Source: Pseudomonas guariconensis (lineage in GTDB: Bacteria; Pseudomonadota; Gammaproteobacteria; Pseudomonadales; Pseudomonadaceae). Taken from it: 56,034 nt of DNA. The stretch lies in assembly GCF_015680235.1 (NCBI RefSeq), contig NZ_JADLJL010000032.1, positions 1 through 56,034 on the forward strand, written 5' to 3'. Made by a program: the position numbers and the translations under genes. Numbering within the stretch: the stretch's first letter is position 1; every line of letters begins with the position of its first letter. The notes beneath the pieces were generated by a model that saw only the letters and a list, made by a program, of their open reading frames with translations, ran no database searches and was not told the DNA's origin. Positions 44,917-52,336 of the stretch are shown in pieces.

Positions 44917-45402
44917 TCAGTCGCGGAAGTTGTTGAACTGCAGCGGCATGTCGAATTCCTTGGTGCGCAGCAGGGCGATGGCTTCCTGCAGGTCGTCGCG
45001 CTTCTTGCCGGTGACCCGCACCTGCTCGCCCTGGATGGCGGCCTGGACCTTGAGCTTGGCGTCCTTGATGGTAGCGACGATCTTCTTGGCCAGTTCTTTA
45101 TCGATACCCTCGCGGAACTTGGCTTCCTGCTTCATTTCCTTGCCGGAGGGGTAGGCATCCTTGACTTCCAGGCACTTGACGTCGATCTTGCGCTTGACCA
45201 GGGCCAGGCGCAGGATCTCGATCATCGCCTCGAGCTGGAACTCCGCCTCGGCGGTCAGGAGCACGGTCTGCTCCTTGTCCTTGAACTCGAAGCTGCCCTT
45301 GCCCTTGAGGTCGTAGCGACGGTCCAGTTCCTTCACCGCGTTGTCCACGGCGTTGGTGACTTCGTGCTTGTCCAGTTCCGATACCACGTCGAACGAAGGC
45401 AT
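44917..45402 (-). CDS. yajQ: YajQ-family nucleotide-binding protein
   Basis: A 161-residue protein of two ferredoxin-like domains. It begins MPSFDVVSELDKHEVTNAVDNA and includes ELDRRYDLKGKGSFEF. Homologues in Xanthomonas and P. aeruginosa bind c-di-GMP and affect virulence; others bind GTP or RNA. ATTTTGGAGAACAACC precedes the ATG. The leader carries an unusual terminator-like hairpin. Confidence 0.93.
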   Translation of the reverse strand: MPSFDVVSELDKHEVTNAVDNAVKELDRRYDLKGKGSFEFKDKEQTVLLTAEAEFQLEAMIEILRLALVKRKIDVKCLEVKDAYPSGKEMKQEAKFREGIDKELAKKIVATIKDAKLKVQAAIQGEQVRVTGKKRDDLQEAIALLRTKEFDMPLQFNNFRD

Positions 45403-45415
45403 GGTTGTTCTCCAA

Positions 45416-45448
45416 AATAAAAGCGCGCTCGGTCGGATGGAGCGCGCC
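45416..45448 (-). promoter_or_regulatory. Terminator-like hairpin in the yajQ leader
   Basis: The minus-strand hairpin GCGCGCTC (45440-45447 as GAGCGCGC) / GAGCGCGC (45423-45430), with a 9-nt loop, is followed by CTTTTATTTT and then the ribosome site GGAGAA. It lies between the predicted start of transcription and the coding region, like an attenuator. Confidence 0.5.
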
Positions 45449-45452
45449 AGGT

Positions 45453-45482
45453 TTGACGGTTAAAATGCGGGCTCATTATAAC
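45453..45482 (+). promoter_or_regulatory. Sigma-70 promoter of panE-like gene, overlapping yajQ -10
   Basis: TTGACG (45453-45458), 18 nt, TATAAC (45477-45482) faces the reductase gene. On the minus strand the same bases (45475-45480) read TATAAT, a perfect -10 for yajQ. Confidence 0.7.
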
Positions 45483-45498
45483 GGGTTGCGAAACGCAG

Positions 45499-46416
45499 AT
45501 GAGCAGCACCTGGCATATTCTCGGCGCCGGTAGCCTCGGCAGCCTCTGGGCCTGCCGCCTGGCCCGCGCGGGCAAGGCGGTACGCCTGATCCTGCGCGAC
45601 GACCGGCGCCTGGCCGCCTACCAGGCCGCCGGTGGCCTGACCCTGGTCGAACATGGCCAGGCCAGCCACTATGCGATCCCCGCCGAGAGCCCCGGCGCCC
45701 ATGGGCCGATCCATCGCCTGCTGGTCGCCTGCAAGGCCTATGACGCCGCCTCCGCCGTGGCCCGCCTGGCGCCGCGTCTGGCCGAAGGGGCCGAACTGGT
45801 GCTGCTGCAGAACGGCTTGGGCAGCCAGGACGAGGTCGCCGACCAAGTACCCCGTACCCGTTGCATCTTCGCCTCGAGCACCGAAGGCGCCTTTCGCGAG
45901 GACGACTGGCGCGTACGCTTCGCCGGGCAAGGCTTCAACTGGCTCGGCGACCCCGCCAACCCCACCGTGCCGCAATGGTTCGACGACTTGTCCGAGGCCG
46001 GCATCCCCGCTGAATGGACGGTGGATATTCTCACCCGCCTGTGGCGCAAGCTGGCGCTCAACTGCGCGATCAACCCCCTCACAGTGCTGCACGACTGCCA
46101 TAACGGCGGCCTGCTGGAACACCTGGGCGAGGTCGCCACGCTGTGCGACGAGCTCGCCGCACTGCTGCGCCGCTGCGGCCAACCCCAGGCCGCCGAAATG
46201 CTGGACGAGGAGGTGCAGCGGGTCATCCTGGCCACGGCAGCCAACTACTCTTCCATGTACCAGGATGTGCGCCATGGCCGGCGCACCGAAGTGCACTACC
46301 TGCTCGGCCACGCCTGCCGGACCGCAGCCCGCCACGGCCTGGGCCTGCCACACCTGGAACGCCTGCACCAGCGGCTGGTCGATAGCTTGCAGGCCCGTGG
46401 CCTGCCCAGCGACTGA
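45499..46416 (+). CDS. Putative 2-dehydropantoate 2-reductase
   Basis: A 305-residue KPR-family NADPH reductase. The dinucleotide motif is HILGAGSLGSLWACRLARAG near 5-24 and the catalytic Lys lies in LWRKLALNCAINPLTVLHD near 184-195 (K-x3-N-x3-N pattern). It would make pantoate for pantothenate and CoA. As many genomes carry several paralogues, the role of this copy is not certain, so I leave the symbol empty. Confidence 0.85.
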   Translation: MSSTWHILGAGSLGSLWACRLARAGKAVRLILRDDRRLAAYQAAGGLTLVEHGQASHYAIPAESPGAHGPIHRLLVACKAYDAASAVARLAPRLAEGAELVLLQNGLGSQDEVADQVPRTRCIFASSTEGAFREDDWRVRFAGQGFNWLGDPANPTVPQWFDDLSEAGIPAEWTVDILTRLWRKLALNCAINPLTVLHDCHNGGLLEHLGEVATLCDELAALLRRCGQPQAAEMLDEEVQRVILATAANYSSMYQDVRHGRRTEVHYLLGHACRTAARHGLGLPHLERLHQRLVDSLQARGLPSD

Positions 46417-46454
46417 CGCTGCCCATCAACCGCACAGAGGACACCGCCTCGCCC

Positions 46455-48485
46455 ATGACCCTGCGCCAACGCCTGGAAAATCTCCCGGTCGGGCAGAAAC
46501 TGCTGGCGGCCTTGCTGGTACTGCTGGTCACCATCCTGCTGGTGGCCAACCTGGCGTTCATCAGCGCCGCCTACTGGATCACCCAGGAAAGCATGGCACC
46601 CCAGGCCCTGCACACCATCGGCCGGCTGGTGTCCAATCCCCAGTTGTCGGCACGCGCTGGCGACTCGCCGGAAGCGGCCAGCGCCCTGCTCAAGGAACTG
46701 GACAGCTACTCGCCCCTACGTGCCGCAGCCCTCTATGGCGGGGATGGGCGCATGCTCGCACAGTTGCAACACGGCGACCCACTGGCGCTACCCAAGCGTT
46801 TTCGCAATATCAGCGGCTGGCGCATGATGGAGTTTCGCAGTACCCAGCTGATCCCCCTGCCCCGCGAAGGCAAGCCGCCGGCCTACCTGCTGCTGGTCGC
46901 CAGCAGCGAACTGCCGACGGCCTTCTACACCGGTACCCTCACCGCGAGCTTGGCGATCCTGATCTTCAGCGTGCTGCTGTGGTTGCTCATCGCCCGGCAG
47001 ATCAAGCGCTTGATCACCCAGCCGATCCACCAGCTCGAGGAGCTGAGCCGCCAGGTCACCCGCGAGGAAAGCTATGCTCTGCGCGCCCAGCGCGGCAATG
47101 ACGACGAAATCGGCAGCCTCGCCGATGCCTTCAACACCATGCTCTCGCGTATCGAGGCTCGCGAGCAGCAACTCAAGCGCACCCGCGACGAATTCCAGAT
47201 GGCCTACGACCAGGCCCAGGGCCTGGCGGAAGAAACACGCCACACCAACCGCAAGCTGGAACTGGAAGTCCAGGTGCGCAGCAAGATCGAGAAGAAGCTC
47301 ACGGGCTTTCAGAACTACCTCAACAGCATCATCGATTCCATGCCCTCGGCCCTGATCGCCCTGGACGAGCAGCTCTACGTGACCCAGTGGAACCATGAGG
47401 CCACAGTGCTCTCCGGCACACCGCTGGACGAGGCGCTGAACCAGCCGATCTTCATCGCCTTCGAGCCGCTCAAGCCGTTCCTGCCACAGCTCAAGGAAAG
47501 CGTGGAAAAACACCGCGTGGCCAAGATCGAACGGGTCACCTGGCCCAAGGGCGAGGACGTGCGCCACTATGCCTTGACCTTCTACCCGTTGACGGGCGGA
47601 GGCGGGCGTGGCGTGGTGATCCGCATCGACGACATCACCCAGCGTCTCTCGCTGGAAGAGATGATGGTGCAGTCGGAGAAGATGCTCTCGGTCGGCGGGC
47701 TTGCCGCGGGCATGGCACACGAGATCAACAACCCCCTGGGCGCGATTCTGCACAACGTGCAGAACATCCGCCGGCGGCTGTCGCCGGAGCTGCCGCGCAA
47801 CCAGGAGCAGGCGGCCGAGCTGGACATCGACCTGCCCAGCGTCAACCGCTACCTGGAAAGCCGCGAGGTACCCCAGTTGCTCGATGGCATCCAGCAAGCC
47901 GGCGCACGCGCGGCCAAGATCGTCACCCACATGCTCAGCTTCAGCCGCCGCAGCAACCGACAGCTGGCGCCCTGCGACCTGCCGGCGCTGATCGACCAGG
48001 CCGTGGAGATCGCCGGCAACGACTTCGACCTGGCCATCGGCTTCGACTTCAAGGGGCAGCATATCGTGCGCCAGTTCGACCCCGCGCTCGGGCCGGTCCC
48101 CTGCACGGCCAACGAACTGGAGCAGGTGCTGCTCAACCTGCTCAAGAACGCCGCCCAGGCCATCCACCAGCGCCCGCAACCCAGCGAGCCAGGACGCATC
48201 ACCCTGCGCACCCGGCTCAACCCGCCGTGGGCGGAGATCCAGGTGGAAGACAACGGTGTCGGCATGCCCGAAGCCGTGCGCAAGCGTACCTTCGAGCCGT
48301 TCTTCACCACCAAGGAAATCGGCCAGGGCACCGGGCTGGGCCTGTCGGTCTCGTATTTCATCATCACCAACAACCACAAGGGGCAAATGGAAGTGCATTC
48401 CGCGCCCGGCCAGGGCACCTGCTTCACCCTGCGCCTGCCCCTTGGCCAACCGGTGCCGACGGCACCAGGCACCACGGAGGCATGA
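46455..48485 (+). CDS. Sensor histidine kinase with PAS domain, no adjacent regulator
   Basis: A 676-residue membrane kinase: TM1 near 16-38 (LLAALLVLLVTILLVANLAF), a periplasmic sensor, TM2 near 160-180 (LTASLAILIFSVLLWLLIA), HAMP, a coiled coil, a PAS-like region, and a HisKA domain with AHEINNPLGAIL. HATPase_c has NLLKNAAQA, EDNGVGMP and GTGLGLSVS. The NtrB-like H box (HEINNPL) suggests it may act on an NtrC-type or other regulator encoded elsewhere. Recalled PAO1 homologue PA4398 affects swarming. The cobalamin adenosyltransferase gene begins right after its stop. Confidence 0.87.
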   Translation: MTLRQRLENLPVGQKLLAALLVLLVTILLVANLAFISAAYWITQESMAPQALHTIGRLVSNPQLSARAGDSPEAASALLKELDSYSPLRAAALYGGDGRMLAQLQHGDPLALPKRFRNISGWRMMEFRSTQLIPLPREGKPPAYLLLVASSELPTAFYTGTLTASLAILIFSVLLWLLIARQIKRLITQPIHQLEELSRQVTREESYALRAQRGNDDEIGSLADAFNTMLSRIEAREQQLKRTRDEFQMAYDQAQGLAEETRHTNRKLELEVQVRSKIEKKLTGFQNYLNSIIDSMPSALIALDEQLYVTQWNHEATVLSGTPLDEALNQPIFIAFEPLKPFLPQLKESVEKHRVAKIERVTWPKGEDVRHYALTFYPLTGGGGRGVVIRIDDITQRLSLEEMMVQSEKMLSVGGLAAGMAHEINNPLGAILHNVQNIRRRLSPELPRNQEQAAELDIDLPSVNRYLESREVPQLLDGIQQAGARAAKIVTHMLSFSRRSNRQLAPCDLPALIDQAVEIAGNDFDLAIGFDFKGQHIVRQFDPALGPVPCTANELEQVLLNLLKNAAQAIHQRPQPSEPGRITLRTRLNPPWAEIQVEDNGVGMPEAVRKRTFEPFFTTKEIGQGTGLGLSVSYFIITNNHKGQMEVHSAPGQGTCFTLRLPLGQPVPTAPGTTEA

Positions 48486-48486
48486 C

Positions 48487-49053
48487 ATGGGCTATCGCCT
48501 GTCGAAGATCTACACCCGCACTGGCGACAAGGGCGAGACCGGCCTGGGCGATGGGCGCCGGGTCCCGAAGGATCACCCTCGCATCGAGGCCATCGGCGAG
48601 GTGGACAGCCTCAACAGCCAGCTGGGCCTGTTGCTCGCCGGGCTCGCGGACGAAGGGCTGGAAGAAGTGATGGAGGTTCTGGCGCCCTGCCAGCACCGGT
48701 TGTTCGACCTGGGGGGCGAGTTGGCAATGCCAAGCTACCAGGCGTTGAACGCCGTGGAAGTCGAACGGCTGGAAGCGGCGATCGATCGCTGGAACGAAGA
48801 GCTGGGGCCGCTGAAGAACTTCATCCTGCCCAGCGGCTCGGCGCTGGTGGCCCAGGCCCATGTGTGCCGGAGCCTGGCGCGCAGCGCGGAGCGGCGTTGC
48901 CAGCAGCTCAATGCGCTCGAGCCGCTGGAGGGGGTCGGGTTGGCGTACATCAACCGATTGTCGGACCTGCTGTTCGTGGCGGCCCGGATCATCGGGCGGC
49001 GGCAGGGGGTGGCCGAGGTGTTGTGGCAGCCTGCGGATAAGCCTAACGCCTGA
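48487..49053 (+). CDS. Cob(I)yrinic acid a,c-diamide adenosyltransferase, PduO type
   Basis: A 188-residue ATP:corrinoid adenosyltransferase. The ATP-binding N-terminus KIYTRTGDKGETGLGDGRRV (6-25) is the PduO signature, followed by IEAIGEVDSLNSQLG. Further conserved residues are in FILPSGS and CRSLARSAERR. It makes adenosylcobalamin. It starts 1 base after the kinase stop, so transcription is shared, though no functional link is known. Usually about 190 residues. Confidence 0.92.
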   Translation: MGYRLSKIYTRTGDKGETGLGDGRRVPKDHPRIEAIGEVDSLNSQLGLLLAGLADEGLEEVMEVLAPCQHRLFDLGGELAMPSYQALNAVEVERLEAAIDRWNEELGPLKNFILPSGSALVAQAHVCRSLARSAERRCQQLNALEPLEGVGLAYINRLSDLLFVAARIIGRRQGVAEVLWQPADKPNA

Positions 49054-49063
49054 TTTTTGGGGC

Positions 49064-49205
49064 TACTTCGTAGCCCATCGCCGGCAAGCCGGCTCCCACA
49101 AGGACCGCACAGGGCTTGAGTTCTGTGCAGGCCCTGTGGGGGGGGGCGGGGGGCGCCCGCCGGGGGGGCCCGCGCCCCCCCGGCGATGGGCCGCAAAGCG
49201 GCCCC
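49064..49205. repeat. REP pair with an aberrant G/C homopolymer patch
   Basis: A normal REP (GCCGGCAAGCCGGCTCCCAC, about 49079-49098) is followed by what should be its inverse partner. From 49137 to 49181 this instead consists of long runs of G and C before resuming the usual GGCGATGGGCCGCAAAGCGGCCCC. See findings. Confidence 0.8.
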
Positions 49206-49211
49206 GATTAC

Positions 49212-50156
49212 TCAGACTTCAGGCCAGAACGCCCGGATCCCGGCAACACCCTGTGCTCCGGCATCCCAAGCCTGCTCCCGCTCACCGGCCCCGACACCGC
49301 CGAGCAGGAACACCGGATGGTTGATCCCCTGGATCAGCCGCCCCGCTTCCTCCCACCCCAGCGGCACGGCGTCCGGATGAGTCTGGGTCGCTTGCACCGG
49401 CGACAGGGTGACGAAATCCACGCCCATCTGCTCGGCCAGAGCCAGCTCCTCGGCATCGTGGCAGGACGCCGCCAGCCAGCGTGCCTTGGGGAAGGGGCGG
49501 CCATTGGCGGCATACTTGCGCAGTTGCGCCGAGGTCAGGTGCCAGCCAGCGGAGGGGAAATCCCCCAACCACTCCAACGGCCCCTTGAGCATCAGCTGGG
49601 CCTTGCCGGCACACAAGCCGACCGCATCCACCGCCACGTCGCGGTACTTGGGATCGTACATGTCCGGTGCGCGCAGCTGGATCAGGCGGATGCCATCAGC
49701 GATGGCCTTCTGGATGCCGCGTAGCAGTTGCGGCGCGTCCAGCCCGTCCGGAGTGATCAGGTATTGGTCAGGCAGTCGGGCGGCCGCCACGATCGGCGCG
49801 TTGGCCTCGGGGAAGTCGTACTGCGCCAGGTCCCGGGGCGCCACCCAGGCCAACGGCTGGCCCTCGGCGCCATGGGGCTCGCCGGTGAAGCCGTCGACTT
49901 CGCGGACATCGAGCAGCACCTGCTTGTCCGGGTAATCATGGCTGACCTTGATCAGCGGCCGGGAACGGGTCACCTCGATGCCCAGTTCCTCACGCAGCTC
50001 ACGGGCCAGCGCCGCCTCGACGGCCTCGCCCTCCTCCACCTTGCCGCCAGGGAACTCCCACAGGCCGCCCTGGTGCTGGGTGTCGGCGCGCCGCGCGATC
50101 AGGATGCGCCCGTCGGTGCCACGAATGACTGCTGCTACGACGTGGATCCGTTTCAC
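49212..50156 (-). CDS. Nudix hydrolase fused to ThiE/TenI-like domain
   Basis: A 314-residue two-domain protein. The N-terminal MutT-type Nudix domain (about 1-130) has G38-x5-E44-x7-R52-E53-x2-E56-E57-x-G59 and should clear 8-oxo-dGTP. A C-terminal TIM-barrel half resembles thiamine-phosphate synthase but reads GWHLTSAQL where ThiE has its HxGQxD motif, so thiamine synthesis is doubtful. The start is GTG at 50156, overlapping the stop of the upstream GST gene. This fusion is common in gamma-proteobacteria. Confidence 0.87.
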   Translation of the reverse strand: MKRIHVVAAVIRGTDGRILIARRADTQHQGGLWEFPGGKVEEGEAVEAALARELREELGIEVTRSRPLIKVSHDYPDKQVLLDVREVDGFTGEPHGAEGQPLAWVAPRDLAQYDFPEANAPIVAAARLPDQYLITPDGLDAPQLLRGIQKAIADGIRLIQLRAPDMYDPKYRDVAVDAVGLCAGKAQLMLKGPLEWLGDFPSAGWHLTSAQLRKYAANGRPFPKARWLAASCHDAEELALAEQMGVDFVTLSPVQATQTHPDAVPLGWEEAGRLIQGINHPVFLLGGVGAGEREQAWDAGAQGVAGIRAFWPEV

Positions 50157-50785
50157 CCTTCACGCTCCGCCAGGCCTGCCTTCTGCCAGGCCTGGAAGGC
50201 CGGCCACTGGTAGATGGTTTCGATGTAGGTAGCCGCTTCGGCCGGCACTTCTACGCGGTAGGTGCGCAAGCGCACAGCCACCGGGGCGAAGAAGGCGTCG
50301 GCCAGGCTCGGCGTGCCGAACAGGAACGGGCCGCTTTCCTTGGCCGCCAGGCGGCATTCGGACCAGAGGGCGACCATGCGATCGATATCCACCTGGACAT
50401 CCAGCGGGATGCTTTCCAGGCCTTCGTCGCGGGACAGGTCGAATGGCATGGCAGTGCGCAGGGCCATGAAACCGCTGTGCATCTGCGCGCAGGCCGAGCG
50501 GGCCTGGGCACGGGCAGCGATGTCGGCAGGCCACAGCTGGGCGTCGGGGTGGCGCTCGGCCAGGTATTCGGCGATGGCCAGCGAATCGGCGATCACGCCA
50601 TGTTCGGTCTTGAGCAGCGGCACCTTGCCACTGGCCGAGAATTCGAGGATGCGTTTGCGGGTGTCGGGCTGATTCAGCTTGATCAGCGTTTCTTCATAGG
50701 GCACACCAGCCAGCTCCAGGGCCAGGGCGCCACGCAGCGACCAGGAGGAGTACAGCTTGTCGCCGATGATCAGGTGATAGCTCAT
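50153..50785 (-). CDS. Glutathione S-transferase family protein
   Basis: A 210-residue GST. The N-terminal thioredoxin-like half (LIIGDKLYSSWSLRGALALELAG) has a YSSWSLR segment holding the catalytic Ser, and the cis-Pro and glutathione contact KVPLLKTEHGVIADSLAIAEYL near 51-72. A helical C-terminal half follows. The substrate is unknown. It is coupled to the Nudix gene by a 4-nt overlap, hinting at joint damage control. Confidence 0.9.
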   Translation of the reverse strand: MSYHLIIGDKLYSSWSLRGALALELAGVPYEETLIKLNQPDTRKRILEFSASGKVPLLKTEHGVIADSLAIAEYLAERHPDAQLWPADIAARAQARSACAQMHSGFMALRTAMPFDLSRDEGLESIPLDVQVDIDRMVALWSECRLAAKESGPFLFGTPSLADAFFAPVAVRLRTYRVEVPAEAATYIETIYQWPAFQAWQKAGLAEREG

Positions 50786-50825
50786 GGTTCGGCTCCATTG
50801 GTTTGGAAATTCATGGCTGCCTTGC

Positions 50826-50934
50826 AGCCCATCTCCGGCAAGCCGGCTCCCACAGGTTCAGCACAGGTCTGGGGTATACGGCGGCATCTGTGGGAGCCGG
50901 CTTGCCGGCGAAGGGGCCGCGACGCGGCCCCAGC
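50826..50934. repeat. Inverted REP pair between GST and argJ
   Basis: Two opposed copies of the CCGGCAAGCCGGCTCCCAC class (about 50837-50855 and 50891-50911) are followed by a hairpin GGGGCCGCGACGCGGCCCC (50914-50932). Just after the argJ stop, so a likely transcript end. Confidence 0.85.
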
Positions 50935-50938
50935 TGAA

Positions 50939-52156
50939 TCAGGTGCGGTATTCAGCGTTGATCTTCACGTACTCGTGGGACAGGTCGGTGGTCCAGATGG
51001 TTTCGCTGCATTGGCCACGGCCCAGCTCGATACGAATGGTGATTTCCTCCTGGGCCATCACCTTGGAACCCTGCTCCTCGGTGTAGCTCGGGCTGCGGCC
51101 GCCCTTGCTGGCGATGCAGACGTCGTCGAGGTACACGTCGATCAGGCTGACATCCAGCGCCGGTACGCCGGCACGGCCGACCGCAGCGAGGATGCGGCCC
51201 CAGTTGGGATCGGAGGCGAACAGCGCGGTCTTGATCAGCGGCGAGTGGGCCACGGCGTAGCCGACGTCCAGGCACTCCTGGTGGTTACCGCCGCCGTTGA
51301 CCTGCACGGTGACGAACTTGGTGGCACCTTCGCCATCGCGCACGATGGCCTGGGCCACTTCCATGCACACCTCGAACACGGCTTTCTTCAAGGCTTCGAA
51401 CAGCGCCCCGCGGGCTTCGGTGACTTCCGGCAGGTTGGCCTTGCCGGTAGCGATCAGCATGCAGCAATCGTTGGTCGAGGTGTCGCCGTCGATGGTGATC
51501 CGGTTGAACGACTTGTTGGCACCGTCAAGCAGCAGGTCCTTGAGCACGGCAGGCGCGACCTTGGCGTCGGTGGCGATGTAGCCGAGCATGGTGGCCATGT
51601 TCGGACGGATCATCCCGGCCCCCTTGCTGATGCCGGTGACCGTGACGATGACGCCATCGTGCTGGAATTGGCGGCTGGCACCCTTGGGCAGAGTGTCGGT
51701 GGTCATGATGCCGGTGGCGGCTTGCGCCCAGTTGTTTTCCGACAGGTCATCCAGGGCGGCCTGCAACGCCCCCTCGATCTTCTCGACCGGCAGCGGCTCG
51801 CCGATCACGCCAGTGGAGAACGGCAATACCGCACTGGCATCGACCCCGGCCAATTCGGCCAGCTTGGCGCAGGTGCGCTCGGCGGCAGCCAGGCCTGGCG
51901 CGCCGGTCCCGGCATTGGCGTTGCCGGTGTTGGTCAACAGGTAGCGCACGGTGCCTTGTACACGCTGCTTGGAGAGGATCACCGGCGCTGCGCAGAAGGC
52001 GTTGAGGGTGAATACACCCGCGACGCTGGAGCCTTCGGCGCAACGCATCACCACCACGTCCTTGCGCCCAGGGCGCTTGATGCCGGCGGACGCGATGCCG
52101 AGTTCAAAACCGGGAACCGGGTGCAGGGTGGGCAAAGGACCAAGACCAACAGCCAT
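50939..52156 (-). CDS. argJ: Bifunctional ornithine acetyltransferase / N-acetylglutamate synthase
   Basis: A 405-residue arginine-synthesis enzyme that self-cleaves at the Ala-Thr bond in PNMATMLGYIATDA near 185-198 to give two subunits. It recycles the acetyl group from N-acetylornithine to glutamate. Other marks: TGNANAGTG near 108-116, FSTGVIGEPLP and the C-terminal DLSHEYVKINAEYRT. The start at 52156 (MAVGLGPLP) follows TAGGAGCGCTCTA. Monocistronic here, between REP pairs. Confidence 0.95.
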   Translation of the reverse strand: MAVGLGPLPTLHPVPGFELGIASAGIKRPGRKDVVVMRCAEGSSVAGVFTLNAFCAAPVILSKQRVQGTVRYLLTNTGNANAGTGAPGLAAAERTCAKLAELAGVDASAVLPFSTGVIGEPLPVEKIEGALQAALDDLSENNWAQAATGIMTTDTLPKGASRQFQHDGVIVTVTGISKGAGMIRPNMATMLGYIATDAKVAPAVLKDLLLDGANKSFNRITIDGDTSTNDCCMLIATGKANLPEVTEARGALFEALKKAVFEVCMEVAQAIVRDGEGATKFVTVQVNGGGNHQECLDVGYAVAHSPLIKTALFASDPNWGRILAAVGRAGVPALDVSLIDVYLDDVCIASKGGRSPSYTEEQGSKVMAQEEITIRIELGRGQCSETIWTTDLSHEYVKINAEYRT

Positions 52157-52199
52157 TAGAGCGCTCCTAGAAAATACGGTGAACAGGTGATGGAAGAGC

Positions 52200-52306
52200 G
52201 GGGCCGCTTCGCGCCCCATTCGCGGCACAAGGCCGCTCCTACAGTGCCTTGGGCGCGGTCCCTGTAGGAGCGGCCTTGTGCCGCGAATGGGCCGCACAGC
52301 GGCCCC
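52200..52306. repeat. Inverted REP pair between argJ and secA
   Basis: Two opposed copies of the CGGCACAAGGCCGCTCC class (about 52221-52245 and 52260-52285) with outer GGGGCCGC / GCGGCCCC arms form a long imperfect palindrome in the secA 3' region. Confidence 0.85.
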
Positions 52307-52336
52307 GGTTTGTCACGTTACAGCAGGCGGATCAGA

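Noticed and set aside
46788..48488. 566-codon minus-strand frame opposite the histidine kinase
   Set aside because: Third-position GC shadow. The plus strand has the full kinase motifs.
50477..52159. 560-codon plus-strand frame opposite GST and argJ
   Set aside because: It runs antisense across two well-supported genes and a REP, with low-complexity translation. Shadow frame.
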